From: Palsa-504 sp963808315
GTDB lineage: Bacteria > Actinomycetota > Actinomycetes > Streptosporangiales > Streptosporangiaceae
Length of the DNA stretch: 64,000 nucleotides
Reading direction: 5' to 3'
Assembly: GCA_963808315.1 (NCBI GenBank)
Contig: CAWEFK010000003.1
Coordinates: 1 to 64,000, forward strand
The translations under genes and the position numbers were made by a program. The notes under the pieces were generated by a model, which saw only the letters and a program-made list of their open reading frames with translations, ran no database searches and was not told the DNA's origin. The number at the start of each line of letters is the position of its first letter. Positions within the stretch are counted from its first letter, which is position 1. Below are positions 1 through 12,445 of the stretch, in pieces.

Positions 1-2006
<2,006 letters not shown>

Positions 2007-2014
2007 TGACGAAC

Positions 2015-2070
2015 GGAACCGGGTTTTCCGCGCCAGCTCAAGGCACCCAAAGCCCGGTTCCGGAAACCCC
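2015..2070 (+). terminator. Possible rho terminator hairpin
   Basis: Just after the rho stop, a 9-bp inverted repeat (GGAACCGGG at 2015-2023 and CCCGGTTCC at 2053-2061) and an overlapping GGGTTTTCCG / CGGAAACCC pair can form a stem. There is no T-tract, as is common in high-GC actinobacteria. Low certainty. Confidence 0.35.
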
Positions 2071-2207
2071 GCTGGCCGCCGGCGAACAGCCGGGAATGCC
2101 AGACCAGCGAAACTGGTTCCACCGTCTGGCACACTAGAAAGCCGCATCCATGCGGTACCGGTTCACGCCCGCGGGCGACCCGGCGACCGCTCAAGGCAGG
2201 AGTTGTC

Positions 2208-2459
2208 ATGAAGAACGACATTCACCCCCAGTACGACGTCACCGAGGTGACCTGTGGCTGCGGGAACACTTTCACCACCCGGAGCACCGCGCCCGGCGGC
2301 AAGATTCACGTCGAGGTCTGCTCGCAATGCCACCCGTTCTACACGGGCAAGCAGAAGATCCTGGACACCGGCGGTCGCGTCGCCCGCTTCGAGCGGCGTT
2401 TCGGCAAGAACCCCACCGGCCAAAAGCCCGCCCCCGCCGAAACCCCCGCCAAGAACTAG
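2208..2459 (+). CDS. rpmE: 50S ribosomal protein L31, zinc-binding form
   Basis: Structural protein of the large ribosomal subunit, 83 aa, slightly longer than the usual 70-75 because of a Lys/Pro/Ala-rich tail. Cys16, Cys18, Cys38 and Cys41 form the zinc-binding set of the C+ class, so this is the zinc-containing paralogue and not the zinc-starvation (YkgM-like) form. The ATG start follows GGCAGGAG at a normal distance (2195-2202). It lies between rho and prfA, the standard actinobacterial order, and probably has its own promoter in the 200-bp gap after rho. Confidence 0.96.
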   Translation: MKNDIHPQYDVTEVTCGCGNTFTTRSTAPGGKIHVEVCSQCHPFYTGKQKILDTGGRVARFERRFGKNPTGQKPAPAETPAKN

Positions 2460-2500
2460 CCCCCAGGGCACGGGTTCAGCCAGGCCCCCCAAACCACGGC

Positions 2501-2526
2501 CAGAGTCTCAGATTCATGAGACTCTG
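2501..2526 (+). terminator. Perfect 10-bp hairpin after rpmE
   Basis: CAGAGTCTCA (2501-2510) and TGAGACTCTG (2517-2526) are perfectly complementary around a 6-nt loop, 42 nt after the rpmE stop. No T-run follows. It is a plausible rpmE terminator separating it from prfA. Confidence 0.6.
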
Positions 2527-2658
2527 CGCCGCCTCCCCGCGTGCCTGAACCAACTCCGTGCCGCAAAACGTATCGTGAGCGTATGGCCTTAACGCCCCGG
2601 TGCAAGCAGCCGTACGCCGCCCGCCCTCCGAATCAACAAAGCCACGAAGGGATCCGCA

Positions 2659-3735
2659 GTGTTCGACCGGCTGGCCGACCTGGAAAGCGAGCACGCGGAG
2701 CTTGAGCACGCGCTCGCCGATCCGGGCCTGCACTCCGATCAGGACAAGGCGCGGACGATGAGCCGCCGCTACGCCGAGCTCACCCCGATCGTGAACGCGT
2801 ACCACCAGTGGCAGCAGACCTCGGCCGACGAGCAGACGGCGCAGGAGCTGGCCAGGGAAGACTCCTCCTTCGGAGCCGAGGCCGAGCAGCTGGCGGCGCA
2901 CCGGGAGCGACTCGAGGCTCAGCTGCAGAAGTTCCTCGTGCCCCGCGACCCGAACGACAAGCGGGACATCATCCTGGAGGTCAAGGCGGGGGAGGGCGGC
3001 GAGGAGTCCGCGCTGTTCGCCGGTGACCTGCTGCGGATGTACCTGCGCTACGCCGAGCGCCGCGGCTGGAAGACCGAGATCCTGGACTCGACCGTCACCG
3101 GCCTGGGCGGGGTCAAGGACGTGACGGTGGCCGTGAAGGGCAAGGGCGCCGAGGGCGCCTGGTCCCGGCTGAAGTACGAGGGCGGAGTGCACCGGGTGCA
3201 GCGGGTGCCGGTGACCGAATCCCAGGGCCGGATTCATACCTCCGCGGCCGGCGTCCTGGTGGCACCCGAGGCCGACCAGGTCGAGGTGCAGATCAACGAT
3301 AACGACCTGAAGGTGGACGTGTTCCGGTCGTCCGGTCCCGGCGGGCAGAGCGTGAACACCACCGACTCGGCCGTGCGGATCACTCATCTGCCGTCCGGCA
3401 TCGTGGTGTCCTGCCAGAACGAGAAGAGCCAGCTGCAGAACAAGGAGCAGGCCATGCGCGTGCTGCGCGCGCGGCTGCTCGCGCAGGCCGAGGCCGATGC
3501 CGACGCCAAGGCCAGCGCGGAGCGGCGCAGCCAGGTGCGTACCGTGGATCGCTCGGAGCGAATCAGGACCTATAACTTCCCGGAGAATCGCATCTCCGAT
3601 CACCGGGTGGGCTACAAGGCCTACAACCTGGACCAGGTGATCGACGGCGAGCTGGACGCGGTGATCGACTCGCTGGCCGCCGCGGACCTAGCTGCCAAGC
3701 TGGTGGATACCCACGATGACGAGTCTGCTGCTTGA
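2659..3735 (+). CDS. prfA: Peptide chain release factor 1
   Basis: RF1 recognises UAA and UAG stop codons in the ribosomal A site and triggers peptide release. 358 aa, full family length. The GGQ tripeptide that enters the peptidyl-transferase centre is G228-G229-Q230, in the context SGPGGQSVNTTDSAVR. The codon-recognition tripeptide is PVT (in RVPVTESQGRIH), the RF1-type variant of PAT. The start is GTG, preceded by GAAGGGA. The 3' end overlaps prmC by 20 nt, so the release factor and its methyltransferase are translationally coupled. Intact. Confidence 0.97.
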   Translation: MFDRLADLESEHAELEHALADPGLHSDQDKARTMSRRYAELTPIVNAYHQWQQTSADEQTAQELAREDSSFGAEAEQLAAHRERLEAQLQKFLVPRDPNDKRDIILEVKAGEGGEESALFAGDLLRMYLRYAERRGWKTEILDSTVTGLGGVKDVTVAVKGKGAEGAWSRLKYEGGVHRVQRVPVTESQGRIHTSAAGVLVAPEADQVEVQINDNDLKVDVFRSSGPGGQSVNTTDSAVRITHLPSGIVVSCQNEKSQLQNKEQAMRVLRARLLAQAEADADAKASAERRSQVRTVDRSERIRTYNFPENRISDHRVGYKAYNLDQVIDGELDAVIDSLAAADLAAKLVDTHDDESAA

Positions 3736-4591
3736 CGAGGTGGCGCTCGCCGCGCTGCGGCTGGCCGAGGCCGGGGTGGAGTCTCCGCGCACGGACGCCG
3801 AACTGATCGCGGCCAGCGTGCACAACGTCAGGCGCGGCGAACTGCACACGGTGCCCGACGCGGCGTTCGACGCACGTTTCTGGGCCGACATCGCGCGCCG
3901 GGCCGCGCGCGAACCGCTTCAGCACATCACCGGCCGCGCGCACTTCCGCTACCTCGAGCTCGACGTGGGCCCGGGGGTATTCGTGCCGCGCCCCGAGACC
4001 GAGGTCATGACCGGCTGGGCCATCGGCCGCCTGCGCGACATGGACGTCGCCGAGCCGGTGGTGGTCGACCTGGGTACCGGGTCGGGCGCGATCGCGCTGG
4101 CCATCGGGCAGGAGGTGCCCCGGGCCCGGGTGCATGCGGTCGAGGCGGATCCGCTCGCCCGGATCTGGGCCGAACGGAACATAACCTCCTACGTCGAGGC
4201 TGCGCCCTATACGGCGGGGCGGATCATGCTGCATCCGGGCGATTTCAGCGACGCTCTCGGTGAGCTCGACGGTACCGTGGACCTTGTCATCAGTAACCCG
4301 CCCTACATTCCGGTGGGGGCGTTCGTCGAGCCCGAGGTCAGCGAGTACGATCCTCCCGCGGCGCTGTGGAGCGGCGCGGACGGGCTGACGGCCATCCGGG
4401 CCGTGGAACGCACGGCGCGGCGGCTGCTCCGTCCGGGCGGCCTGCTGGCCGTCGAGCACGGCTCGCAGCAGGGCGCGGCGGTTTACTGGGTGTTTCCCGA
4501 GGAGTCCGGCTGGCGGGACACCCGCAACAACAAGGACCTGGCCAACCGCGACCGATTCGTCACCGCGGCCTGGTCCGGCGAAGGGGTCTAG
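3716..4591 (+). CDS. prmC: Release-factor glutamine methyltransferase (HemK family)
   Basis: Transfers a methyl group from S-adenosylmethionine to the glutamine of the GGQ motif in RF1 and RF2. 291 aa. An N-terminal helical RF-binding domain (about 1-85) is followed by a class I methyltransferase fold with the SAM motif VVDLGTGSGAIAL and the catalytic N194-P195-P196-Y197 that holds the amide nitrogen. Its ATG lies inside the 3' end of prfA (20-nt overlap), which joins enzyme and substrate genes. Intact. Confidence 0.96.
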   Translation: MTSLLLDEVALAALRLAEAGVESPRTDAELIAASVHNVRRGELHTVPDAAFDARFWADIARRAAREPLQHITGRAHFRYLELDVGPGVFVPRPETEVMTGWAIGRLRDMDVAEPVVVDLGTGSGAIALAIGQEVPRARVHAVEADPLARIWAERNITSYVEAAPYTAGRIMLHPGDFSDALGELDGTVDLVISNPPYIPVGAFVEPEVSEYDPPAALWSGADGLTAIRAVERTARRLLRPGGLLAVEHGSQQGAAVYWVFPEESGWRDTRNNKDLANRDRFVTAAWSGEGV

Positions 4592-4597
4592 GAAGAC

Positions 4598-5365
4598 ATG
4601 AGCGTGCGTTACGACTGCCGGGACGCGCAGAGCCGGACGGCCGGGATCGACGCCGCGGTGACGGCGGCGCGAGCGGGCGAGCTGATCGTGCTGCCGACGG
4701 ACACGGTTTACGGCATAGCCGCGGACGCGTTCACCCCGGCCGCGGTCACCACCATGCTCGCGGCCAAGGGTCGCGGCCGCAACATGCCACCGCCCGTCCT
4801 CGTGGGCACGGCGCGGGCCGCGGCGGCGCTCGCGGAGGACCTGGGCGCGTTCGGTCAGGATCTGATCGACGAGTTCTGGCCGGGCGCGCTCACGCTGATC
4901 TTCCGGGCCAACCCGACGCTGCTGTGGGACCTTGGCGACACCAAGGGCACGGTGGCCCTGCGCATGCCGCTGCATTCGGTCGCGCTCGACGTGCTGAAGC
5001 AGACCGGGCCGCTCGCGGTGTCCAGCGCCAACCGGCACGGCCACCCGTCGGCCATCACGGCCGACGAGGCGCAGGAGCAGCTGGCTGAGTCGGTTTCGGT
5101 GTACCTCGACGGCGGCCCGTGCGCCGAGAACATCCCGTCCACCATCTTGGACCTGACCGGGACCATCCCGAAGGTGCTGCGGGCCGGGGCGATCTCGGTG
5201 GACCGGCTGCGCACGGTGTCGTCGATCATCGCCGACGACGAGCACGAGCACGAGGCCGAGAACGCGGGTGCGGCCCCCGACTTCAAGCCGGCGTCGCCCC
5301 ATCCCATGGAGCGTCCCGGAGGTTTCCCGGAGCCCGCCGTCGGTGAGCCGCCGTCGGTCGCGTAG
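4598..5365 (+). CDS. tsaC: Sua5/YciO/YrdC family L-threonylcarbamoyladenylate synthase
   Basis: Makes threonylcarbamoyl-AMP from threonine, bicarbonate and ATP for the t6A37 modification of ANN-decoding tRNAs. 255 aa: a complete YrdC domain (about 10-210) with the LPTDTVYGIAADA signature, the KGRGRNMPPPVLVG nucleotide-binding segment and the VSSANRHG motif, then an acidic/proline-rich tail (EHEHEAEN...). It lacks the full Sua5 C-terminal domain, so it is closer to TsaC in layout. It begins 6 nt after prmC and sits where Rv1301 does in M. tuberculosis. Confidence 0.93.
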   Translation: MSVRYDCRDAQSRTAGIDAAVTAARAGELIVLPTDTVYGIAADAFTPAAVTTMLAAKGRGRNMPPPVLVGTARAAAALAEDLGAFGQDLIDEFWPGALTLIFRANPTLLWDLGDTKGTVALRMPLHSVALDVLKQTGPLAVSSANRHGHPSAITADEAQEQLAESVSVYLDGGPCAENIPSTILDLTGTIPKVLRAGAISVDRLRTVSSIIADDEHEHEAENAGAAPDFKPASPHPMERPGGFPEPAVGEPPSVA

Positions 5366-5387
5366 CAAGTGCCATAAAGTGGCGGGG

Positions 5388-6925
5388 ATGACAGCCGATC
5401 AGATCCAGGGCAGCGAGTACGCCCTGGTCTTGCTGGTCACCGCTGCGGTGACGTACCTGCTGGTCCCGTTGGTCCGACGGGTCGCGGTCGGTACTTCCGC
5501 GATGCACGAGCCCCGGGCCAGGGATACCCACACCACGCCGACGCCGCTGCTCGGCGGCCTGGCCATGTACGGCGGCCTGGTCGCCGGCCTGCTGATCGCG
5601 ACCCGGCTGACCTTGATCGAGGACCCCTTCCAGGCCGGGTCGAGGACCGCGGCCGGGCTGCTGCTGGCCGGCGGGTTCGTGGTCGTGGTCGGGTTCGTCG
5701 ACGACCGGTGGGGGCTCGGCGCGATCAGCAAGCTGGCCGCCCAGGTCGCGGCGGCCAGCATCCTGGTCTGGAGCGGCCAGGCGCTGCCCTGGCTGCCGAC
5801 GCCCAGCGGCGGTGTGGTCCCGTTCGAAGCAGACCTGAGCGTGACGCTGACCATCCTGCTCGTCGTGATCACGATCAACGCGATCAACTTCATCGACGGC
5901 CTCGACGGCCTGGCCGCGGGCATCGTGGCCGTCGCCGCGGTCTCGTTCCTGGTGTATTCCGTCACGCTGAACTGGACCATCGGTACCCCGTCGCAGTCGC
6001 TGCCGGGGGTGGCGTCCGCGCTGCTGGCCGGCATGTGCCTGGGGTTCCTGCCGCACAACTTCTTCCCGGCGCGGATCTTCATGGGCGACATCGGCGCCAT
6101 GCTGCTCGGCCTGCTGCTCGCCTATGGCCCGATCTCGAGCACCAACTCGATCGACCCGGTCCTGCTGATCACTTACGCCCAACGCACGCCCTGGACCGGT
6201 TCCCGACCTTGCTCCCGCTGCTGATGCCGGCGGCGATCTTCGTCATCCCGTACGCGGACCTGATGTTCGCGATTATCCGGCGGACCCGGGCGGGCCAGCC
6301 GATCATGGTGGCCGACCGGCAGCACCTGCATCACCGGTTGCTGAACATCGGCCACTCCTACCGGCAGAGCGTGCTGCTCATGTACCTGTGGGCGGCGCTG
6401 TTCTCGGTCACCGTGGTCTCACTGTCCCTGGTGCGGAGCCCCGCTGTCGTGTTCGCCGCCGCGACCTTGATCGCGGTGCTCGCCCTGTTGCCTGCCACGA
6501 TGCCCCGGCTCCGTCCCTGGCGCGTCCGCGGCCCGGGTAAAGCCCCCCCTGCCTCCTTCGCTACGCCGCAGGCCGGCCGCTGCGCCGCAGGCCGGGTCCC
6601 GGGCTCCGGCTCGCGCCCCGCACCCCGCCTGTTATCCCGCGTCCCGCCCGTCCGCGCCCCGCCCGTCCGCGGCCGCCCGGCCGCTGCCCCCCTCCCGCCG
6701 CCGGGTCACCGTCCGCCGCGTCCCCCTCGCGGCCGGTCCCAACCGGAACGGCGCCATCCGGTTACGACCCATTTCCCGGATACGCCCGGGACGCCGCTCA
6801 CTACCCCGGCCCCGGCCCCGTTCCCCCCCGCCCCGTACCCGGCCCAGGATCCGTTCCCCGGCCCAGGCCCGCGGCCCGAGGACGGGCGCCCCGGTGCCCT
6901 CGACCGCCCCGACCCGGTCTCCTAG
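5388..6925 (+). CDS. wecA: Undecaprenyl/decaprenyl-phosphate GlcNAc-1-phosphate transferase (WecA/Rfe), one frameshift
   Basis: Membrane enzyme of the MraY/WecA family that starts lipid-linked glycan synthesis by moving GlcNAc-1-phosphate onto a polyprenyl phosphate. About ten hydrophobic segments. Conserved features are FVDDRWGL, NAINFIDGLDGLAAG (5878-5922), HNFFPARIFMGDIGA (catalytic Asp motif) and HLHHRLL in the last cytoplasmic loop. The frame changes near 6178-6190, inside the segment that resumes as ALDRFPTLLPLL. After the last membrane span the reading continues as a long Pro/Arg-rich tail to 6925, whose end is less certain. Its place between the YrdC gene and the ATP synthase operon matches rfe (Rv1302). 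Confidence 0.9.
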
Positions 6926-7414
6926 CCCAACACCCCGTCATGCAGCCCAGATAGGCCTCACGACGGCGTCGCTAGCCTTTCCTTTACCTTCTTGGCCCGC
7001 GACCGGCCCGGACGCGCACCGTTCCCTATCGGCTGGCCACGCTTCCCTCCTGGCACCAGTCCCCGCGTCCACCCCGCTTAGCTGGGCAAAATGTAGGTAA
7101 ATGTACCTGTTCGGGAGCAAGCCTGAAGTGACCCACTGGTCCGGACGGCACGCAGGCGGCGAGCGGCCCGACCGGCTTGCGCCGCCCGCGCCCCGGCGAA
7201 GGTCATAAATTGTGCGCGATCAGGTAAAGACAGGGTCAAGGACTTTGTGATATGTTTCACGAGCAGCCCCTCTTCGGCTAATGAGAGGCCCGTGATACCT
7301 TTCCTAAACCTGGCCGGGGACCCGCGCCGCGACCGCGGCACGAGTGCCGAGCTCATACCGCACGCGGGAGACGCTTCCGTATCCGCGGTGCCGTAAATCC
7401 TCAGGAGCCAAGTA
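6926..7414. other. Non-coding leader upstream of the ATP synthase operon
   Basis: 489 bp with no supportable gene. It is notably less GC-rich than its surroundings between 7080 and 7310, as expected for a promoter region. It holds a CRP-like palindrome (7246-7261) and, at its end, a good ribosome-binding site AGGAG (7403-7407) before the first accessory gene. The operon promoter is probably here; I could not define -35/-10 boxes with confidence. Confidence 0.6.
7246..7261. promoter_or_regulatory. CRP/FNR-like site upstream of atp genes
   Basis: TGTGA-TATGTT-TCACG matches the CRP-type pattern TGTGA-N6-TCACA in 9 of 10 defined bases. It lies about 155 bp before the first gene of the ATP synthase cluster. 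CRP homologues of actinobacteria (GlxR, Mtb Crp) bind this pattern and regulate respiratory genes. Regulation here is inferred. Confidence 0.45.
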
Positions 7415-7819
7415 ATGCTGGCGAGTTACGCCATCGTCGTGCGGCGTGCGGCGATACCCACCGTCCTCGGCGCGCTGGTCATGATCGCCGTGGGCGCTGC
7501 CCTTGTCGGGGTCAAGGGCCTGGTTGGCGCGCTGCTCGGGGTCGGCGATCGTGGCCCTGTTCCTCGGCATCAGCATCGCGGTGGTCGGCTGGGCGGCGCG
7601 GATCAGCCTGCCCGCGATGATGATCGCCGCGCTGGCCACTTCCTGGTCAAGATCATCGTCCTGGCCGTGGTCGTGTCCTCGCTCGAAGGGACGACCGCGT
7701 TCAGCACCAGGACCCTGGGTTTCACCGCGATCGGCTGCATCCTGCTGTGGAGCGCCGCGCAGGTCATCGCCGCGATGCGGGTCAGGCTGCTGTACGTCGA
7801 TCCGGGCGCGAAGCAGTGA
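7415..7819 (+). CDS. Small membrane protein at the head of the ATP synthase operon (AtpI-like), two compensating frameshifts
   Basis: 134 codons with four predicted membrane segments when the frame is corrected. Compared with the uncorrected frame, an extra G in the run at 7538-7541 and a missing T near 7640 leave a garbled Arg/Gly/Asp-rich middle; the alternative frame there reads the hydrophobic AIVALFLGISIAVVGWAARI. The pattern of short N-terminus then paired membrane spans resembles ATP synthase subunit I proteins, which assist c-ring assembly. ATG start with AGGAG 7 nt upstream. Corresponds in position to Rv1303 of M. tuberculosis. Confidence 0.75.
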   Translation: MLASYAIVVRRAAIPTVLGALVMIAVGAALVGVKGLVGALLGVGDRGPVPRHQHRGGRLGGADQPARDDDRRAGHFLVKIIVLAVVVSSLEGTTAFSTRTLGFTAIGCILLWSAAQVIAAMRVRLLYVDPGAKQ

Positions 7820-7832
7820 GGTGGCGGCTGAC

Positions 7833-8132
7833 ATGAGCGGCAACGGCAAGGGCGCCGTGCCCGGGCGCTACAGCAGGCAGGACGAGGCGCAGATGCGCGC
7901 GCTCGGCCTGGGCACCGGATGGACCGTGTTCAGCTACATGATCTCCGGGCTGGTCGCCTACGGCGCCATCGGCTGGGGCATCGGCAAGGCCGTCCACGCC
8001 GAATGGCCGTTTCCGGCCGGCATGATGGTCGGCCTGGCGATTTCTGTCGGCTTCGTCATTTACCGCTACGGCAGGCAGGGCTCGCTGGAGCACGCCCGGC
8101 GGGCAAGGGCAGGTGAAAGGAATGACCGATGA
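7833..8132 (+). CDS. AtpZ/AtpI-type ATP synthase accessory protein
   Basis: 99 aa with two membrane segments (about residues 33-52 and 60-78): VFSYMISGLVAYGAIGWGIG and a second span ending VGFVIYRYG. This two-helix, glycine-rich hairpin is typical of the AtpZ family (ATPase_gene1), found directly upstream of atpB and thought to help Fo assembly or Mg2+ supply. The ATG at 7833 was chosen because the preceding sequence belongs to the end of the upstream gene. The stop overlaps the atpB ATG by 4 nt. Intact. Confidence 0.75.
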   Translation: MSGNGKGAVPGRYSRQDEAQMRALGLGTGWTVFSYMISGLVAYGAIGWGIGKAVHAEWPFPAGMMVGLAISVGFVIYRYGRQGSLEHARRARAGERNDR

Positions 8133-8961
8133 TCGGTGACGTACGGGTGGTCGCGGACGCGAAGGGGGTTGGGGAGGTGGGTGGGGGATGCCACCTGTTC
8201 AGCGGCTGCGGATTCCCCGCGCCCGGACTGCAGAACTTCAGCTTCAAGCCGCTTTTCTCCGTCGGCTCCTTTCACTTCACCAAGCCGATGCTGATCGCCG
8301 TCCTGTGCACGATCATCGTGATCGGCTTCTTCTGGGCGGCGTTCAGGAAGCCGAAGCTGGTCCCGCGCGGCATGCAGAATCTCGGTGAGATGGGCATCCT
8401 CGCGGTACGCGACCAGATCCTGCGTCCCGCGCTCGGCCGCAAGGGCGACGCCTACCTCCCGTTCCTGGTGTCGCTGTTCTTCTACATCTTCCTGATGAAC
8501 CTGATGGAACTGATCCCGGTCTTCCAGTTCCCGTCGATGTCGAGGATCGGCGTTCGTGGTACCGCTGGCGCTCATGGTGTACGTCCTTTACCTGTACCTG
8601 GGCTTCAAGAACCAGGGTGCCTGGGGCTATATATCGAACATGTGGCCACGCGGCGTGCCCTGGCCGATATACATCATCCTCATCCCGGTCGAGTTGCTCC
8701 GGTTCTTCATCATCCAGCCGTTCACGCTCGGCATCCGGCTGTTCGCGAACATGTTCGCCGGGCATCTGCTGCTTGCCATCTTCATGCATCGCCACCTGGT
8801 ACCTGGCCAGCTTCACCGTCGGCCTGCTGTTCGCCGCCGGCTCGGCCGTCATGGTCCTGTTCGTCTTCCTGCTCGAGTTGCTGGTCGACCTGCTGCAGGC
8901 GTTCATCTTCACCACCCTCACCGCCACCTACATAGCGAGCGCGCTGGAAGCGCAGCACTGA
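8129..8961 (+). CDS. atpB: ATP synthase Fo subunit a, two frameshifts
   Basis: Forms the proton half-channels against the c-ring. The N-terminal third reads in one frame to about 8550 (PKLVPRGMQNLGE, DAYLPFLVSLFFYIFLMNLMELIP). An extra G near 8549-8551 moves it to the frame encoding VPLALMVYVLYLYLGF and LLRFFIIQPFTLGIRLFANMFAGH, which carries the essential arginine of helix 4 (LGIRLFAN). An extra C near 8790 moves it again, to the end WYLASFTVGLL...ALEAQH. Total about 277 aa, normal for actinobacteria. As an essential gene it cannot be truly broken twice, so sequence error is likely. Confidence 0.93.
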
Positions 8962-9030
8962 TGCTTCCGCTCGTCTACGACGTCTCCGGCGGATCGGTCC
9001 GCCGACCCGAACCGAAAGGGAAATAGATAC

Positions 9031-9279
9031 ATGTCCGTTCTCGCTGCTGCAGCGACCACCACCACCTTGCAGATCAACTTCGGCGCGGTCGGCTACGGCC
9101 TCGCGGCGATCGGCCCCGGCATCGGCATCGGCCTGGTCTTCGGGCACGCGATCGAGGCCATGGCCCGCCAGCCCGAGGCCACCGGCCGGATCTCGCTCTA
9201 CATGTGGATCGGGTTCTCGCTGACCGAGGTGCTCGCGCTGCTCGGCCTGGTCGTCCCGTTCATCTTCCACGCTGCCTGA
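9031..9279 (+). CDS. atpE: ATP synthase Fo subunit c
   Basis: 82-aa proteolipid forming the rotating c-ring. Helix 1 carries the tight-packing glycine pattern GPGIGIG (28-34); the polar loop has ARQPEA; helix 2 carries the proton-binding carboxylate Glu66 (IGFSLTEVLALLGL). The ribosome-binding site is GAAAGGG. It lies between atpB and atpF. Intact. Confidence 0.97.
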   Translation: MSVLAAAATTTTLQINFGAVGYGLAAIGPGIGIGLVFGHAIEAMARQPEATGRISLYMWIGFSLTEVLALLGLVVPFIFHAA

Positions 9280-9300
9280 CTCAGTGAAGGTGGCTGAACC

Positions 9301-9834
9301 ATGCATCAGCTAGCCGCAGCGGCAACGCAGCAGGACCCGCTGATTCCCTCGCTTCCCGAGCTCATCATCGGGACGATCTGCTTCGTGCTCGTGTTCGGCA
9401 TCCTCGGCAAGATGCTGCTGCCGAGGATCCAGCAGATCCTGGCCGAGCGCACCGAGCAGATCGAGGGCGGCCTGGAGAAGTCCAAGGAGGCTCAGGCCGA
9501 AGCCACGGTGCTGCTCGACCAGTACCGGGAGCAGCTCGCCGAGGCCAGGCACGACGCGGCCCGGATGCGCGAGGAGGCCAGGGAGCAGGGCGCTCAGATC
9601 ATCGCCGAGATGCGCGAGCAGGCCCAGACCGAGGCACGCCGGATCACCGAGGCCGCCCAGGCCCAGATCGCGGCCGAGCGGCAGCAGGCGCTGGCCTCGC
9701 TGCGCACCGAGGTCGGGACGCTGGCGACCGAGCTGGCCAGTCGCATCGTGGGGGAGTCCCTCACCGACGAGGCCAGGCAGAGCCGGATGGTGGACCGGTT
9801 CCTCGGCGAGCTCGACCAGGTGTCCACCCGATGA
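9301..9834 (+). CDS. atpF: ATP synthase Fo subunit b
   Basis: Peripheral stalk subunit, 177 aa: one N-terminal membrane helix (about 20-40, LIIGTICFVLVFGILGKMLL) followed by a long charged coiled coil (about 45-150) rich in Ala/Glu/Arg, ending in the delta-binding segment. Starts 21 nt after atpE. Intact. Confidence 0.96.
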   Translation: MHQLAAAATQQDPLIPSLPELIIGTICFVLVFGILGKMLLPRIQQILAERTEQIEGGLEKSKEAQAEATVLLDQYREQLAEARHDAARMREEAREQGAQIIAEMREQAQTEARRITEAAQAQIAAERQQALASLRTEVGTLATELASRIVGESLTDEARQSRMVDRFLGELDQVSTR

Positions 9835-9841
9835 GGCCCCA

Positions 9842-9856
9842 GGGGGTCGTCCCCCC
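9842..9856. repeat. G-run/C-run mini-hairpin between atpF and atpH
   Basis: GGGGG-TCGT-CCCCC(C) lies between the atpF stop and the atpH start. A reverse-complement-like version (G7-ACGA-C7) occurs inside glgP at 53075-53092. Function unknown; it could affect translation of atpH. Confidence 0.5.
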
Positions 9857-9874
9857 GGGCCAGCGCGGGAGGCG

Positions 9875-10697
9875 ATGAGCATGCGCGGAGCGAGCCGGGC
9901 CTCGTTCGCTGACCTCACCGACCGGCTGACGGACGAGGCCGTCACCGGTGCCACCGCGGCGACCAGGCTCGCCAACGAGCTGTTCGCCGTCGTCGGCCTG
10001 CTCGCCACCGAGCACGGACTGCGGCGGGCGCTGGCCGACCCGGGTAAGCCCGCGGGCGAGAAGGGCGCCATCACCGGCGCGCTGCTGCGCGGGAAGGTGA
10101 CCCGGCGGACCGAGGATCTGGTCGTGGCGGCCGCCGAATCCCACTGGGCCAGCCCGGGCGACATGGTGGACGCGCTCGAGCAGCTCGCGGTCGAGGGGAT
10201 GGTTCTCGCCGCGCAGGCGGACGACGGCCTCGATGACCTAGAGGACGAGCTGTTCCGGTTCGGCCGGGTGGTCTCGGCTAATCCGGACCTGCGGGCCGCG
10301 CTGGCCGATTCGGCGCTGCCAGCAGAGCCCAAACAGCGAGCTGCTCGGTGCGCTGCTCGGCGGCAAGGTGAGCACCGTGACGCTGACCTTGATCACCCAG
10401 GTGGTGACGCATCCGCGCGGGCGGTCGCTGACCGCGGCCCTGGACCTGTGCGCGGCCATAGCGGCCCGGCGCCGGCAGCAGCTGATCGCGGTGGTGCGTT
10501 CGGCGGTCGAGCTGTCCGCGACCCAGCGCAGGCGGCTCGCCGAGGCGCTCGCCGATGCCTACGGGCACCAGGTGCATCTCAATGTCGTGATTGATCCCTC
10601 GGTCCTGGGTGGAATGTCCGTCCAGATCGGGGATGAGCTTATTGACGGGACCGCGGCCACCCGGCTGGCCGAGGTCCGGCGCAGGCTGGCGCGCTGA
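9875..10697 (+). CDS. atpH: ATP synthase F1 subunit delta, one frameshift
   Basis: Links F1 to the b-subunit stalk. About 273 aa after correction, the length of long actinobacterial delta subunits. The first 150 codons (ASFADLTDRL... LFRFGRVVSANPDLRAALADSALP) and the last 120 (SELLGALLGGKVSTVTL... GMSVQIGDELIDGT) lie in different frames. One surplus A in CCCAAACAGC near 10331 explains the break. The closing GGxxVxIGDxxIDGS-type motif is diagnostic of OSCP/delta. Start taken at the ATG at 9875; a second ATG at 9881 is possible. Confidence 0.93.
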
Positions 10698-10774
10698 CAT
10701 GCTGGGAAGACAACACGCCGCCCGCCGATCCGCCGCGGACCATAAGACCACAGGACCAAAAGACAGGCAGGACA

Positions 10775-12439
<1,665 letters not shown>

Positions 12440-12445
12440 TAACCC

